Shown: positions 1 to 5,704 of the stretch, piece by piece
Layout: every line of letters begins with the position of its first letter
How positions within the stretch are numbered: position 1 is the stretch's first letter
DNA from: Xanthobacteraceae bacterium
Lineage (GTDB): Bacteria; Pseudomonadota; Alphaproteobacteria; Rhizobiales; Xanthobacteraceae
Assembly: GCA_030036975.1 (NCBI GenBank)
Contig: JASHSE010000483.1
Coordinates: forward strand, 1-5,723
Direction: 5' to 3'
Length of the DNA stretch: 5,723 nt
The notes under the pieces: generated by a model
Told to the model about the DNA's origin: nothing
The model's input: the letters and a program-made list of their open reading frames with translations, nothing else
Databases searched by the model: none
Program-made: the position numbers and the translations under genes

Positions 1-67
1 AACGCCCATGTCGATAACGCCCATGTCGATAACGCCCATGTCGATAACGCCCATGTCGATAACGCCC
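1..67. repeat. 15-bp tandem repeat, about 4.5 copies, open at left edge
   Basis: Four perfect copies of AACGCCCATGTCGAT are followed by a seven-base partial copy, after which the match stops. The array starts at base 1, so more copies probably lie outside the window. The unit length is a multiple of three, so the array can expand without shifting frame, and five of the six frames are open through it. Plus-strand readings give TPMSI or NAHVD repeats, and one minus-strand reading gives VIDMG repeats. The copies are identical, which suggests recent slippage. There are no unique spacers, so it is not a CRISPR array. Confidence 0.95.
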
Positions 68-183
68 GGCAATCCCTTCGAACCGCTCCAATCCCGACTT
101 GAGGCATTGTTCTGGGAGTAGGCTTGACCCGACGGACTCACCGCGGCACCGGATCTATTCCCGGATCCGGCGGCAACGATCAT
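1..183 (-). CDS. Possible partial ORF with VIDMG pentapeptide repeats (low confidence)
   Basis: On the minus strand an ATG at 183-181 opens a frame with no stop through 61 codons to the window edge. It reads as a Ser/Gly/Ala/Asn-rich stretch (including YSQNNASSRDWSGSKGLPG) and then VIDMG repeats encoded by the tandem array. An in-frame stop lies about nine codons upstream of the ATG, so the start cannot be far off. I see no strong Shine-Dalgarno sequence and no signal peptide. The competing reading is the plus-strand frame from base 2 to a TAG at 119-121, which gives TPMSI repeats and then TPGNPFEPLQSRLEALFWE as a possible protein end. Only one of them, or neither, is likely real. I do not recognise either product. 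The sequence to the left is needed to decide. Confidence 0.22.
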   Translation of the reverse strand, partial: MIVAAGSGNRSGAAVSPSGQAYSQNNASSRDWSGSKGLPGVIDMGVIDMGVIDMGVIDMGV

Positions 184-531
184 CGCTCGATTGCCTAAAG
201 TTCCCGATCAAAATTGGAAAAACATCCAGCTTACTCCTGCGGCCCGATTATGCCAGGGTTTCGCTCGGTCGGGGATGAATCACATGCGGGGGCATGAAAT
301 CCAACGACGGAAGCAAATCGGCTGGTGGGGGCTCGCAGCCTCCTCGCGGCCATTCCCTGATTGCGCCAACCGCAGCTTTCGTCGCGGCTCTCGTTCCCCC
401 GCAATCCCCGACCGCATGAGAAGCGGGTTGAACCGCAGAACGCCGCTGTCGCGCGCGAAGCGAGTAGCGTGGCCGAGATGATGTAGGCCAATACGAAGCA
501 ATCGCGTGCATGTGGCGCAGGGGAGAGTCAC
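184..531. other. Intergenic region without a convincing gene; presumed promoter region of the porin gene
   Basis: The short ORFs here on both strands overlap one another, have Arg/Pro/Ser-rich translations typical of antisense noise in GC-rich DNA, and lack domains. The most AT-rich part is about 198-235 (around GATCAAAATTGGAAAAACAT), a plausible place for regulatory contacts. I cannot point to a sigma-70-like -35/-10 pair with proper spacing. The right end carries the ribosome binding site for the gene starting at 532. As the first well-supported plus-strand gene starts here, the transcription start is expected in this stretch, but that is inference. Confidence 0.5.
519..527 (+). promoter_or_regulatory. 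Ribosome binding site of the porin-family gene
   Basis: The purine-rich AGGGGAGAG contains GGAG at 522-525, six bases before the ATG at 532. It supports that start, which also places a complete signal peptide at the N-terminus. Confidence 0.75.
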
Positions 532-1242
532 ATGAGGAGGCAATCTATCGTCGCAGCGGCAATGGTGGTGCTGGCTGGCACCGCAGATGCACTTGCCGCT
601 GACCTTTCGACGCCAAGTCCTCCAGTCCCATTGCCTGCTTACAATTGGACCGGCTTCTACATCGGCATCAATGGCGGCTATGGGACCGGCAACAGCAATT
701 GGTCGGACAGTTCCGTGGGAACGAGCGGCAACTTCCCCACGTCAGGCTTTCTCATTGGTGGTACGGTCGGCGCCAACTACCAAATAGGACAGTACGTATT
801 TGGTCTCGAGGGTGACGGCGACTGGACCAATCTTTCGGGTAATACCGGCCCCACCTGTGGCGCCATTTCTGCGGTGGTGCCGCCCCCCGATGCTTGTCAG
901 ACCCAGAGCGAATGGCTCGCCACAGTGCGCGGCCGCGTCGGTTATGCCTTCGACCGTATCCTGTTTTACGGCACCGGCGGCGCAGCTTTAGGTAATATCC
1001 AAACCGGGCTGAATCCTCCTGCGACTTTCGACAACAGCGTCGGGGTGGGCTGGACTGCCGGCGCCGGAATCGAATTTGCCCTCACGCGAAATTGGACCGC
1101 CAAATTCGAATATCTCTTCGTTGATCTGCCGAACGCGCCATGCACGACTGTGGCGAACTGCCAAGGCGCCGTGGGTTCTGTTGCGAGCTTCGACGAAAGC
1201 GTCATACGCGCCGGCGTCAATTTCAAATTCGGTTCGTGGTGA
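532..1242 (+). CDS. Outer-membrane beta-barrel (porin-family) protein, Omp25/Omp31-like
   Basis: This 236-residue protein should sit in the outer membrane as a small barrel, probably of eight strands. Residues 1-22 form a signal peptide: an Arg-Arg N-region, a hydrophobic core and an ALA|AD cleavage site. A Pro-rich spacer (about 25-36) follows, then the hallmark first strand NWTGFYIGINGGYG (38-51). Alternating strands and Gly-rich turns include WLATVRGRVGYAF (128-140) and GWTAGAGIEFAL (173-184). The C-terminus (RAGVNFKFGSW) ends in an aromatic residue, as the BAM recognition signal requires. Four cysteines (109, 122, 204, 210) fall in predicted loops, which is uncommon in this class. The gene ends nine bases before the receptor gene, whose C-terminal domain is a clear paralogue of it. 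Function beyond a structural or diffusion role cannot be read. The family assignment is strong, but no gene name is safe. Confidence 0.93.
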   Translation: MRRQSIVAAAMVVLAGTADALAADLSTPSPPVPLPAYNWTGFYIGINGGYGTGNSNWSDSSVGTSGNFPTSGFLIGGTVGANYQIGQYVFGLEGDGDWTNLSGNTGPTCGAISAVVPPPDACQTQSEWLATVRGRVGYAFDRILFYGTGGAALGNIQTGLNPPATFDNSVGVGWTAGAGIEFALTRNWTAKFEYLFVDLPNAPCTTVANCQGAVGSVASFDESVIRAGVNFKFGSW

Positions 1243-1244
1243 GG
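1241..1244 (+). promoter_or_regulatory. Ribosome binding site of the receptor gene, overlapping the porin stop codon
   Basis: GAGG begins inside the TGA (1240-1242) that ends the porin gene and lies seven bases before the ATG at 1252. A ribosome terminating on the first gene would stop on the initiation site of the second, so translational coupling is likely. This supports both the start codon at 1252 and a two-gene operon. Confidence 0.65.
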
Positions 1245-1251
1245 CGGGCAC

Positions 1252-4200
1252 ATGGGTAACGTTGCAGGGCTGGCTGGCCGAACAAGGACGTCGGTCAGGG
1301 AGGCGGCGCTTCGCGGATTGCTTCGGGCACTCCCGGTGGTGCTGGCAATTGCACCAAGAACCGTTGCGGCGCAGGAAGCTTCAAGCTCGACTGGAAGTTC
1401 AAGCGCGGTAACGCTTCCCGAGATCCACGTGATCGCGACCACCCCGGTTCCGCAGACGGTCCGACCGCGGCGCGCTGTCCGAGCTGCAGGTGCTGCGTCC
1501 AGTGCTCCGGCGGCCGCGGCTCCTGCGCCCGCGGAAGCGACCGCAACGCAAGCCATACCGGGGGCCGTCGACCAGGACAAAATCCCATCCAATGTCCAGG
1601 TCGTTGAATCCCCTGCCTTTGATTCCACCAGGTCGCCCGACCTTTTGCAATCAATGTCCCAAGCCCTGCCTGGCGTGGCGTTGAGCGACCAGACCGGCAA
1701 TCAATTCCAGCTCGACCTCAATTACCGCGGCTTTATCGCTTCCCCGGTCATTGGCACGCCGGAGGGGCTGGCTGTCTATCAGAACGGGGTGCGCATCAAC
1801 GAGGTTTTTGGCGACGTCGTCAATTGGGACTTCATCCCGCAGAACGCGATTAACAGCCTTACCCTCTACCCGAGCAATCCGGTCTTCGGACTAAACGCGA
1901 TCGGCGGCGCGCTGTCGTTCGATATGAAAAACGGCTTCACCTATCACGGTGTGGAAACCGAATTAAACGGCGGATCATATGGACGGGTTGGCACGTCGGT
2001 ACAGGCCGGCGGCCAGGTCGGGAACTTCTCCGGCTACATCGCGGCCGACGCCATCGACGATGCCGGCTGGCGTTTTGACTCGGCATCCTCGGTGCGCCGC
2101 GTTTACACCGATCTCGGCGCCCAGGGTGACAACAATACCGAATTCCACATCACCTTCACCGGCGCCGATAACACCTTCGGTGCTGCCGCCGCCACTCCGG
2201 TGCAGTTGCTCGACCAGAATTGGTCGAGCATCTATACCGTTCCCCAAACAACGCATAATCAACTTGCGTTTTTGACCGCCAGCGCAAGCTGGAAGCCGAC
2301 CGACACCTGGACCTATCAGGCTGTCACCTACTATCGCCATTTCGATCAAGCCCACGTTGACGGCAATGGCACGAACGCGGACAACACGCCAGGATGCTTG
2401 ACCGGGAGCCCTTCCGATCCGCTCTGCTTTGATAACCCCAACGGCACGACTTCTCCCCTCGTCACGACGACGGGACAGAATGTCCCGAACTCCGGCGCTC
2501 TGGGCTTTCCGAATGCCTTGGGCGAAATTGACCGAACCTGGACGACGACCGACAGCTTCGGCGGCTCGGTCCAGGCGGCGTCTTCGGAGCAAGTATTTGG
2601 TCACGACAACAATTTCACGGTGGGCCTGAGCGTCGATCGCGGGCTGGTGCAGTTCTCGACCACGAGCGAGCTGGGAACGATCAACCCCAATCAATATCCA
2701 TTCGTCATCGGCAGCGGCCTCTTCATCGACCAGCCTTCGTCCGCCGGCATAGGCGGCGTCGCGCCGGTCGGCCTCGGTGCAACAACGCTCTATACCGGCC
2801 TCTACGCGACCGACACGTTCGATCTCACCCGGCGTCTATCGCTTACCGCAGGGGGTCGTTACAACTTCGCCCAAATCAATATGACGGACGAATTGGGCAA
2901 TGACTCCGAACTCAACGGCAACGACACCTACGGTCATTTCAATCCGATGATCGGCGCAACCTATAAGATCACGCCGAACCTCACGCTCTATGGCGATTAT
3001 GCGATTTCAAATCGCGCGCCGACGCCGTTGGAATTGGAGTGTTCCGACCCGTCGCGGCCATGCCTGATCGATAACGCCCTTGTCGGCGATCCGCCGCTGC
3101 AACAAGTGGTGACGTATACCTATGAGGGCGGCTTGCGCGGCCAATTCGACCTCGCCGGCGGGCATGCGAATTGGAGCGTGGGCGCTTACCACGCGCTCAA
3201 TACCAACGACATCATCGACGTACTGACCCCGCAATCGGTGGCCATAGGCCGCGAGTTTTTTCAGAACGCCGGCGATACGCTGCGGCAGGGCATCGAAGCC
3301 AACGCGTCGTACAAGTGGGATCGCTTCAACATCTATGCCAACTACACCACCGTCGACGCCACCTTCTTGAGCAGCTTGCTTCTGCCCTCGACGGTGAACG
3401 CGAGCGGCACCCAGAACATTGTTCCCGGCGATCATCTGACCGGCATTCCCGACTTCCGCTTCAAGCTTGGCGGCGAATACCAGATCACCTCGCCATGGAA
3501 GTTCGGCGCCGATCTTAACGTCGTCGGCAGCCAGTGGCTTGTTGGCGATGAGTCGAACCAGCTCCCCAAAGTGCCGGCTTATTGGGTGGTGAACTTGCAC
3601 TCGTCGTATAAGATTTCGGATAACATCGAGGTGTTCGGGCTGATACGCAACTTATTCAATCAACACTACTACACCTACGGGCTATTAACGGATGTCACCG
3701 AGTTTGGTTATCTGAATCTGGCCGACGACCGCACCTTCCTGCCCGGCATGCCGTTTGCCGCCTATGTGGGAGTGAAGGGGACGCTCCCCACCGACGGATC
3801 GGCATTCGCCGCCTTTACGTCGCGGCCGACAATTACCAAAGCGCCGCCTGCCGGCATTGCGTCGGTCGATTGGACCGGTCTCTACCTTGGCGCCAACGCC
3901 GGCTATAGCTTCGGCGGCAGCGATTGGTCGGATAGCGTGACCGGCACTTCGAGCGGCAACTTCGGCACCTCCGGCTTTGCTTTCGGCGGGACGCTCGGCG
4001 CCAATTACCAGACCGGCTCGCTGGTGCTCGGCGTCGAGGCCGATGGCGATTGGACCGACGCCAGCGGTTTCGGCACCTTCACCAGCGCCAGCCTGTGCGC
4101 CGGAGGTTGCCTGACCGGGAATAGCTGGCTCGCCACCGTGCGTGGCCGCGCCGGCTATGCTTTCGACCGCTTTCTCGTCTACGGCACCGGCGGCGCCGCT

Positions 4201-4467
4201 TTCGGCAATGTTCAGGCGAGCTTCTCGAATGACCCGGTCAGCAACGCGGTTGAGGCGGGCTGGACCGCAGGTGCCGGCGTCGAGTACGCTTTAAATCGCA
4301 ATTGGAGCGCCAAGGCCGAATATCTGTTCGTCGACCTCGGCAACGGCTCATGCACCACAGCTTGCGCCATCGCCAACGCCACCGGACCGTCATTAATCCC
4401 TGACGTTGCCGTAAAATTCGACGAGAGCATCGTGCGCGCAGGCGTCAATTATAGATTTACCTTCTAG
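1252..4467 (+). CDS. TonB-dependent receptor fused in frame to a C-terminal porin-family beta-barrel
   Basis: This 1071-residue protein should be an energised outer-membrane importer. Residues 1-40 form a long signal peptide ending in VAA|QE. A probable TonB box (EIHVIAT, 57-63) is followed by an Ala/Pro-rich linker (79-106). The plug covers about 110-228, with LNYRGF (156-161) and the VFGLNAIGGALSF motif (211-223). The receptor barrel runs from about 229 to 845. It includes LECSDPSRPC (595-604) with DPPLQQV (613-619), a pattern I associate with one TonB-receptor subfamily, and the NLFN end motif (800-803). There is no N-terminal signalling (STN) domain, so it is not a FecA-type transducer. 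After a linker (847-870) comes a complete second barrel (871-1071) paralogous to the upstream gene and ending in Phe. Normal receptors stop near 650-850 residues. The eight cysteines occur as four close pairs. The ligand is unknown, and no TonB, ExbB or other transport gene is in the window. Confidence 0.93.
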   Translation: MGNVAGLAGRTRTSVREAALRGLLRALPVVLAIAPRTVAAQEASSSTGSSSAVTLPEIHVIATTPVPQTVRPRRAVRAAGAASSAPAAAAPAPAEATATQAIPGAVDQDKIPSNVQVVESPAFDSTRSPDLLQSMSQALPGVALSDQTGNQFQLDLNYRGFIASPVIGTPEGLAVYQNGVRINEVFGDVVNWDFIPQNAINSLTLYPSNPVFGLNAIGGALSFDMKNGFTYHGVETELNGGSYGRVGTSVQAGGQVGNFSGYIAADAIDDAGWRFDSASSVRRVYTDLGAQGDNNTEFHITFTGADNTFGAAAATPVQLLDQNWSSIYTVPQTTHNQLAFLTASASWKPTDTWTYQAVTYYRHFDQAHVDGNGTNADNTPGCLTGSPSDPLCFDNPNGTTSPLVTTTGQNVPNSGALGFPNALGEIDRTWTTTDSFGGSVQAASSEQVFGHDNNFTVGLSVDRGLVQFSTTSELGTINPNQYPFVIGSGLFIDQPSSAGIGGVAPVGLGATTLYTGLYATDTFDLTRRLSLTAGGRYNFAQINMTDELGNDSELNGNDTYGHFNPMIGATYKITPNLTLYGDYAISNRAPTPLELECSDPSRPCLIDNALVGDPPLQQVVTYTYEGGLRGQFDLAGGHANWSVGAYHALNTNDIIDVLTPQSVAIGREFFQNAGDTLRQGIEANASYKWDRFNIYANYTTVDATFLSSLLLPSTVNASGTQNIVPGDHLTGIPDFRFKLGGEYQITSPWKFGADLNVVGSQWLVGDESNQLPKVPAYWVVNLHSSYKISDNIEVFGLIRNLFNQHYYTYGLLTDVTEFGYLNLADDRTFLPGMPFAAYVGVKGTLPTDGSAFAAFTSRPTITKAPPAGIASVDWTGLYLGANAGYSFGGSDWSDSVTGTSSGNFGTSGFAFGGTLGANYQTGSLVLGVEADGDWTDASGFGTFTSASLCAGGCLTGNSWLATVRGRAGYAFDRFLVYGTGGAAFGNVQASFSNDPVSNAVEAGWTAGAGVEYALNRNWSAKAEYLFVDLGNGSCTTACAIANATGPSLIPDVAVKFDESIVRAGVNYRFTF
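1420..1440 (+). other. Probable TonB box in the receptor
   Basis: The codons for EIHVIAT (residues 57-63) lie 16 residues after the predicted signal-peptide cleavage. They fit the loose acidic-hydrophobic-x-V-x-A pattern of TonB boxes, and the flexible Ala/Pro-rich tract after them would let the segment reach into the periplasm. The assignment rests on position and pattern only. Confidence 0.55.
3790..4464 (+). other. Linker and fused C-terminal porin-family domain within the receptor gene
   Basis: The receptor barrel ends near GMPFAAYVGVKGTLP (residues 832-846). The next 24 residues include PTITKAPPAGIAS, which resembles the mature N-terminal spacer of free-standing Hyphomicrobiales barrels (the TKAPP-type segment before NWTGFY). 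The domain then follows the upstream porin closely: DWTGLYLGANAGY against NWTGFYIGINGGY; an identical DGDWT; 25 of 30 identical residues from WLATVRGR to GNVQ/GNIQ; GWTAGAG; EYLFVDL; and FDESIVRAGVNY against FDESVIRAGVNF. No signal peptide remains. There is no stop or frameshift between the two parts. Confidence 0.9.
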
Positions 4468-4584
4468 TCCGGCGTGACGGCCGCTTGTGCCGCTTCAAGG
4501 AAACGGAGACTCCAACAAAAACGCTGGCACCCCCTTTGGCGACGCCCAAGCAGTTCCCGATGATCCCCGACCACGACCTCCGGA

Positions 4585-4632
4585 ACAGGCTGGACCGCGG
4601 GCGCCGGCTTGAATTACAAATTCAGCTGGTAG
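4585..4632 (+). pseudogene. Probable remnant of a third porin-family barrel gene (C-terminal tail)
   Basis: This frame reads TGWTAGAGLNYKFSW and then TAG. The first half matches the GWTAGAG motif of the two barrels in this window (residues 173-179 of the porin and 1003-1009 of the fusion). The second half matches the usual barrel C-terminus (AGVNFKFGSW and AGVNYRFTF). The roughly 50 residues normally between the two motifs are missing, as a deletion between short GCCGGC-type repeats present in both motifs would produce. In this frame an upstream stop at 4561-4563 prevents expression, and I find no clear barrel homology further upstream. The match is short, so chance is not fully excluded. The frame differs from that of the overlapping open reading frame leading into the next gene. 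Confidence 0.55.
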
Positions 4633-4652
4633 ACTCTCAGCGCAGAAGATTG

Positions 4653-5006
4653 GTGACAACCTTGTTCCGCATCATCCTCGCAATAGCCGGCTTGGCTGTC
4701 ATGACCGGCCAAGCCTTGGCCCAGGGCAAGCCGACGCGGTTCTGGAATTTGACCCGCAACACCATTTCAGAATTCTACCTGGCGCCGGCCGGCACCACGA
4801 AGTGGGGGCCGAACCAGTGCAAAAACGACAAAGACGGCACCGTCGATTCGGACGAGCGGCTCCGAATAACGGACGTCTCATCAGGCACTTACGATGCCAA
4901 ACTGGTCGATGTCAAAGGCCGCGCGTGTATTGTTCGCAATGTGAAAGTCGAGGCGGGCGGCATTTTTACGATTGAGGAAAAAGACCTTACATCGTGCAAG
5001 CAGTGA
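4653..5006 (+). CDS. Small secreted protein of unknown function with an EF-hand-like acidic loop
   Basis: I chose the GTG at 4653 (117 residues) because it puts a normal signal peptide at the N-terminus: VTTLFRIILAIAGL, then TGQALA|QG with cleavage near residue 23-24. The frame stays open upstream to a TTG at 4485, but that extension is Arg/Pro-rich, overlaps the barrel remnant and would bury the signal peptide. A TTG at 4650 is also possible. The ribosome binding site is weak (AGAAG at 4644-4648). The mature part begins with FWNLTRNTISEFYLAPAGT and has three cysteines (in NQC, RAC and TSC), so at least one stays unpaired. The segment DKDGTVDSDE resembles an EF-hand loop but has Lys at the first ligand position. 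I believe similar small secreted proteins occur in Bradyrhizobium relatives, but I know of no assigned role. It lies 185 bases after the receptor gene and 95 before the EF-hand gene. Confidence 0.75.
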   Translation: MTTLFRIILAIAGLAVMTGQALAQGKPTRFWNLTRNTISEFYLAPAGTTKWGPNQCKNDKDGTVDSDERLRITDVSSGTYDAKLVDVKGRACIVRNVKVEAGGIFTIEEKDLTSCKQ

Positions 5007-5089
5007 ATAGCGACGGACGGCGCGCGAAACAGCCATGGCTCTTGCAGGCGCGATGCAGCATAAATAAGTGTCCTCCGAACGCCTCTATC

Positions 5090-5093
5090 GGAG
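5090..5093 (+). promoter_or_regulatory. Ribosome binding site of the EF-hand gene, inside a small inverted repeat
   Basis: GGAG stands eight bases before the ATG at 5102 and fixes that start; the longer frame back to 4994 would overlap the previous gene and has no signal peptide at its front. CTCCGA at 5073-5078 pairs perfectly with TCGGAG at 5088-5093, leaving a nine-base loop. The folded RNA would hide the binding site. Whether this has a regulatory role is inference. Confidence 0.6.
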
Positions 5094-5101
5094 ATTCCCC
5101 C

Positions 5102-5503
5102 ATGATTTCGCGTCGCAATGCCATGTTCGCGACCTTTGCCGGTCTTTGCGCGGCGGCCGCCCCTGCCATAGCCGAGGCTAGGAAATCGCCGGTTGCCCAA
5201 TTCGACACCGACAATGACGGCACCGTCGATCTTGCCGAAGCCAAGAAGGCCGCAGGCGCCACGTTCGACAGGCTCGATACCGACAAGGACGGCACTGTTA
5301 CCATCAAGGAGCTGCGCGGCCGGCTCAGCCGCAAGGAGTTCGCCGCAAGCGATCCCGATCACGACAAGACGCTGAGCAAGGACGAATACCTTGCGCTCGT
5401 CGAGCGGCGCTTCAAAGCGGCCGACCCGGATAACGACGGCACGATAAGCGCGGCGGAGTTCGACACGCCCGCCGGCCGGGCGTTGCGGCGCCTCCTGCAT
5501 TAG
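5102..5503 (+). CDS. Exported EF-hand calcium-binding protein, four EF loops
   Basis: This 133-residue protein is expected to bind calcium in the periplasm or outside the cell. Residues 1-26 form a signal peptide with an early Arg pair (ISRRNAMFATFAG) and a likely cleavage at AIA|EA. The SRR start resembles a Tat signal, but the residues after it fit only loosely, so Sec export is equally possible. Four 12-residue EF loops follow at 35-46, 59-70, 84-95 and 108-119. Each has Asp at positions 1, 3 and 5 and Glu at 12. Loops 1, 2 and 4 keep Gly at position 6, while loop 3 has Lys (DPDHDKTLSKDE). Loop spacing is 24-25 residues, which is short, so loops 1-2 and 3-4 may form compact pairs. There is no catalytic domain. 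A calcium buffer or adaptor role is possible; the partner is unknown. Confidence 0.9.
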   Translation: MISRRNAMFATFAGLCAAAAPAIAEARKSPVAQFDTDNDGTVDLAEAKKAAGATFDRLDTDKDGTVTIKELRGRLSRKEFAASDPDHDKTLSKDEYLALVERRFKAADPDNDGTISAAEFDTPAGRALRRLLH

Positions 5504-5543
5504 TCTTACTGCGTCAAAAGCTCGGAGTGCCCGTCGAGATGCT

Positions 5544-5557
5544 GCCGCAAACGCGGC
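5544..5557 (+). terminator. Small hairpin after the EF-hand gene, weak terminator candidate
   Basis: GCCGC, AAAC and GCGGC form a perfect five-pair stem with a four-base loop, 40 bases after the stop codon. No T-run follows, so it lacks the second half of an intrinsic terminator. The larger palindrome just downstream may matter more for the transcript end. Confidence 0.25.
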
Positions 5558-5567
5558 GCTGATGGAC

Positions 5568-5704
5568 GTGCCCTCTCTCCTTGCGGGAGAGGGCGACGCA
5601 AGCCGCGCAACAAACTCGGCTCGGTGAGGGGTTGCGGCCGCGACCCTCACCCACTTTTGTTGTTGAACCGCCGAGTCGCCCTCTCCCGCAAGGGGAGAGG
5701 GCAC
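5568..5704. repeat. 137-bp nested inverted-repeat element (REP/MITE-like)
   Basis: Two 30-base arms (5568-5597 and 5675-5704) are reverse complements with a single mismatch (T at 5578 against the C expected from the other arm). Each arm can also fold on itself (CCCTCTC/GAGAGGG at 5571-5577 and 5587-5593 in the first). Between them are further nested pairs: CAACAAA (5608-5614) with TTTGTTG (5656-5662), and GGTGAGGG (5623-5630) with CCCTCACC (5644-5651), around a centre containing GCGGCCGC. The whole element can fold into one long branched hairpin. It encodes nothing convincing; the long minus-strand frame through it is a shadow. Palindromes with CCCTCTCCC-type arms are a common intergenic repeat in Bradyrhizobium-like genomes. 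It could also stabilise or end the upstream transcript. Confidence 0.85.

Noticed and set aside
1..67. CRISPR array
   Set aside because: The 15-bp copies are directly adjacent with no spacers.
161..170. CCGGATCCGG palindrome as an operator
   Set aside because: A ten-base GC-rich palindrome is not rare here and no promoter elements are visible next to it.
191..481. 96-residue plus-strand ORF before the porin gene, and overlapping minus-strand ORFs between 231 and 543
   Set aside because: The translations are Arg/Pro/Ser-rich without domains, there is no good ribosome binding site, and several frames are open at once, as expected by chance in GC-rich DNA.
966..1700. 244-residue minus-strand ORF
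   Set aside because: It lies antisense across the end of the porin gene and the start of the receptor gene, both well supported by domains and signal peptides; its translation is low-complexity Ala/Thr/Pro.
1975..2694. 239-residue minus-strand ORF inside the receptor gene
   Set aside because: Shadow of the receptor reading frame; no recognisable motif.
3007..3600. 197-residue minus-strand ORF inside the receptor gene
   Set aside because: Shadow of the receptor reading frame, with no start context or domain.
4485..4652. N-terminal extension of the small secreted protein to a TTG at 4485
   Set aside because: It would put the signal peptide 56 residues into the protein. The extension overlaps a barrel-gene remnant in another frame and has no convincing ribosome binding site.
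5031..5040. AGCCATGGCT palindrome between the last two genes as a regulator site
   Set aside because: Short, isolated and without promoter context; chance is the simpler explanation.
4994..5101. N-terminal extension of the EF-hand protein
   Set aside because: It overlaps the previous gene. The ATG at 5102 has a well-placed GGAG and begins a proper signal peptide.
4889..5704. 271-residue minus-strand ORF covering the EF-hand gene and the palindrome
   Set aside because: The EF-hand gene on the other strand is certain, and the ORF starts inside a palindromic repeat. The MPSPLAGEGDSAV-type start is the usual false translation of such repeats.
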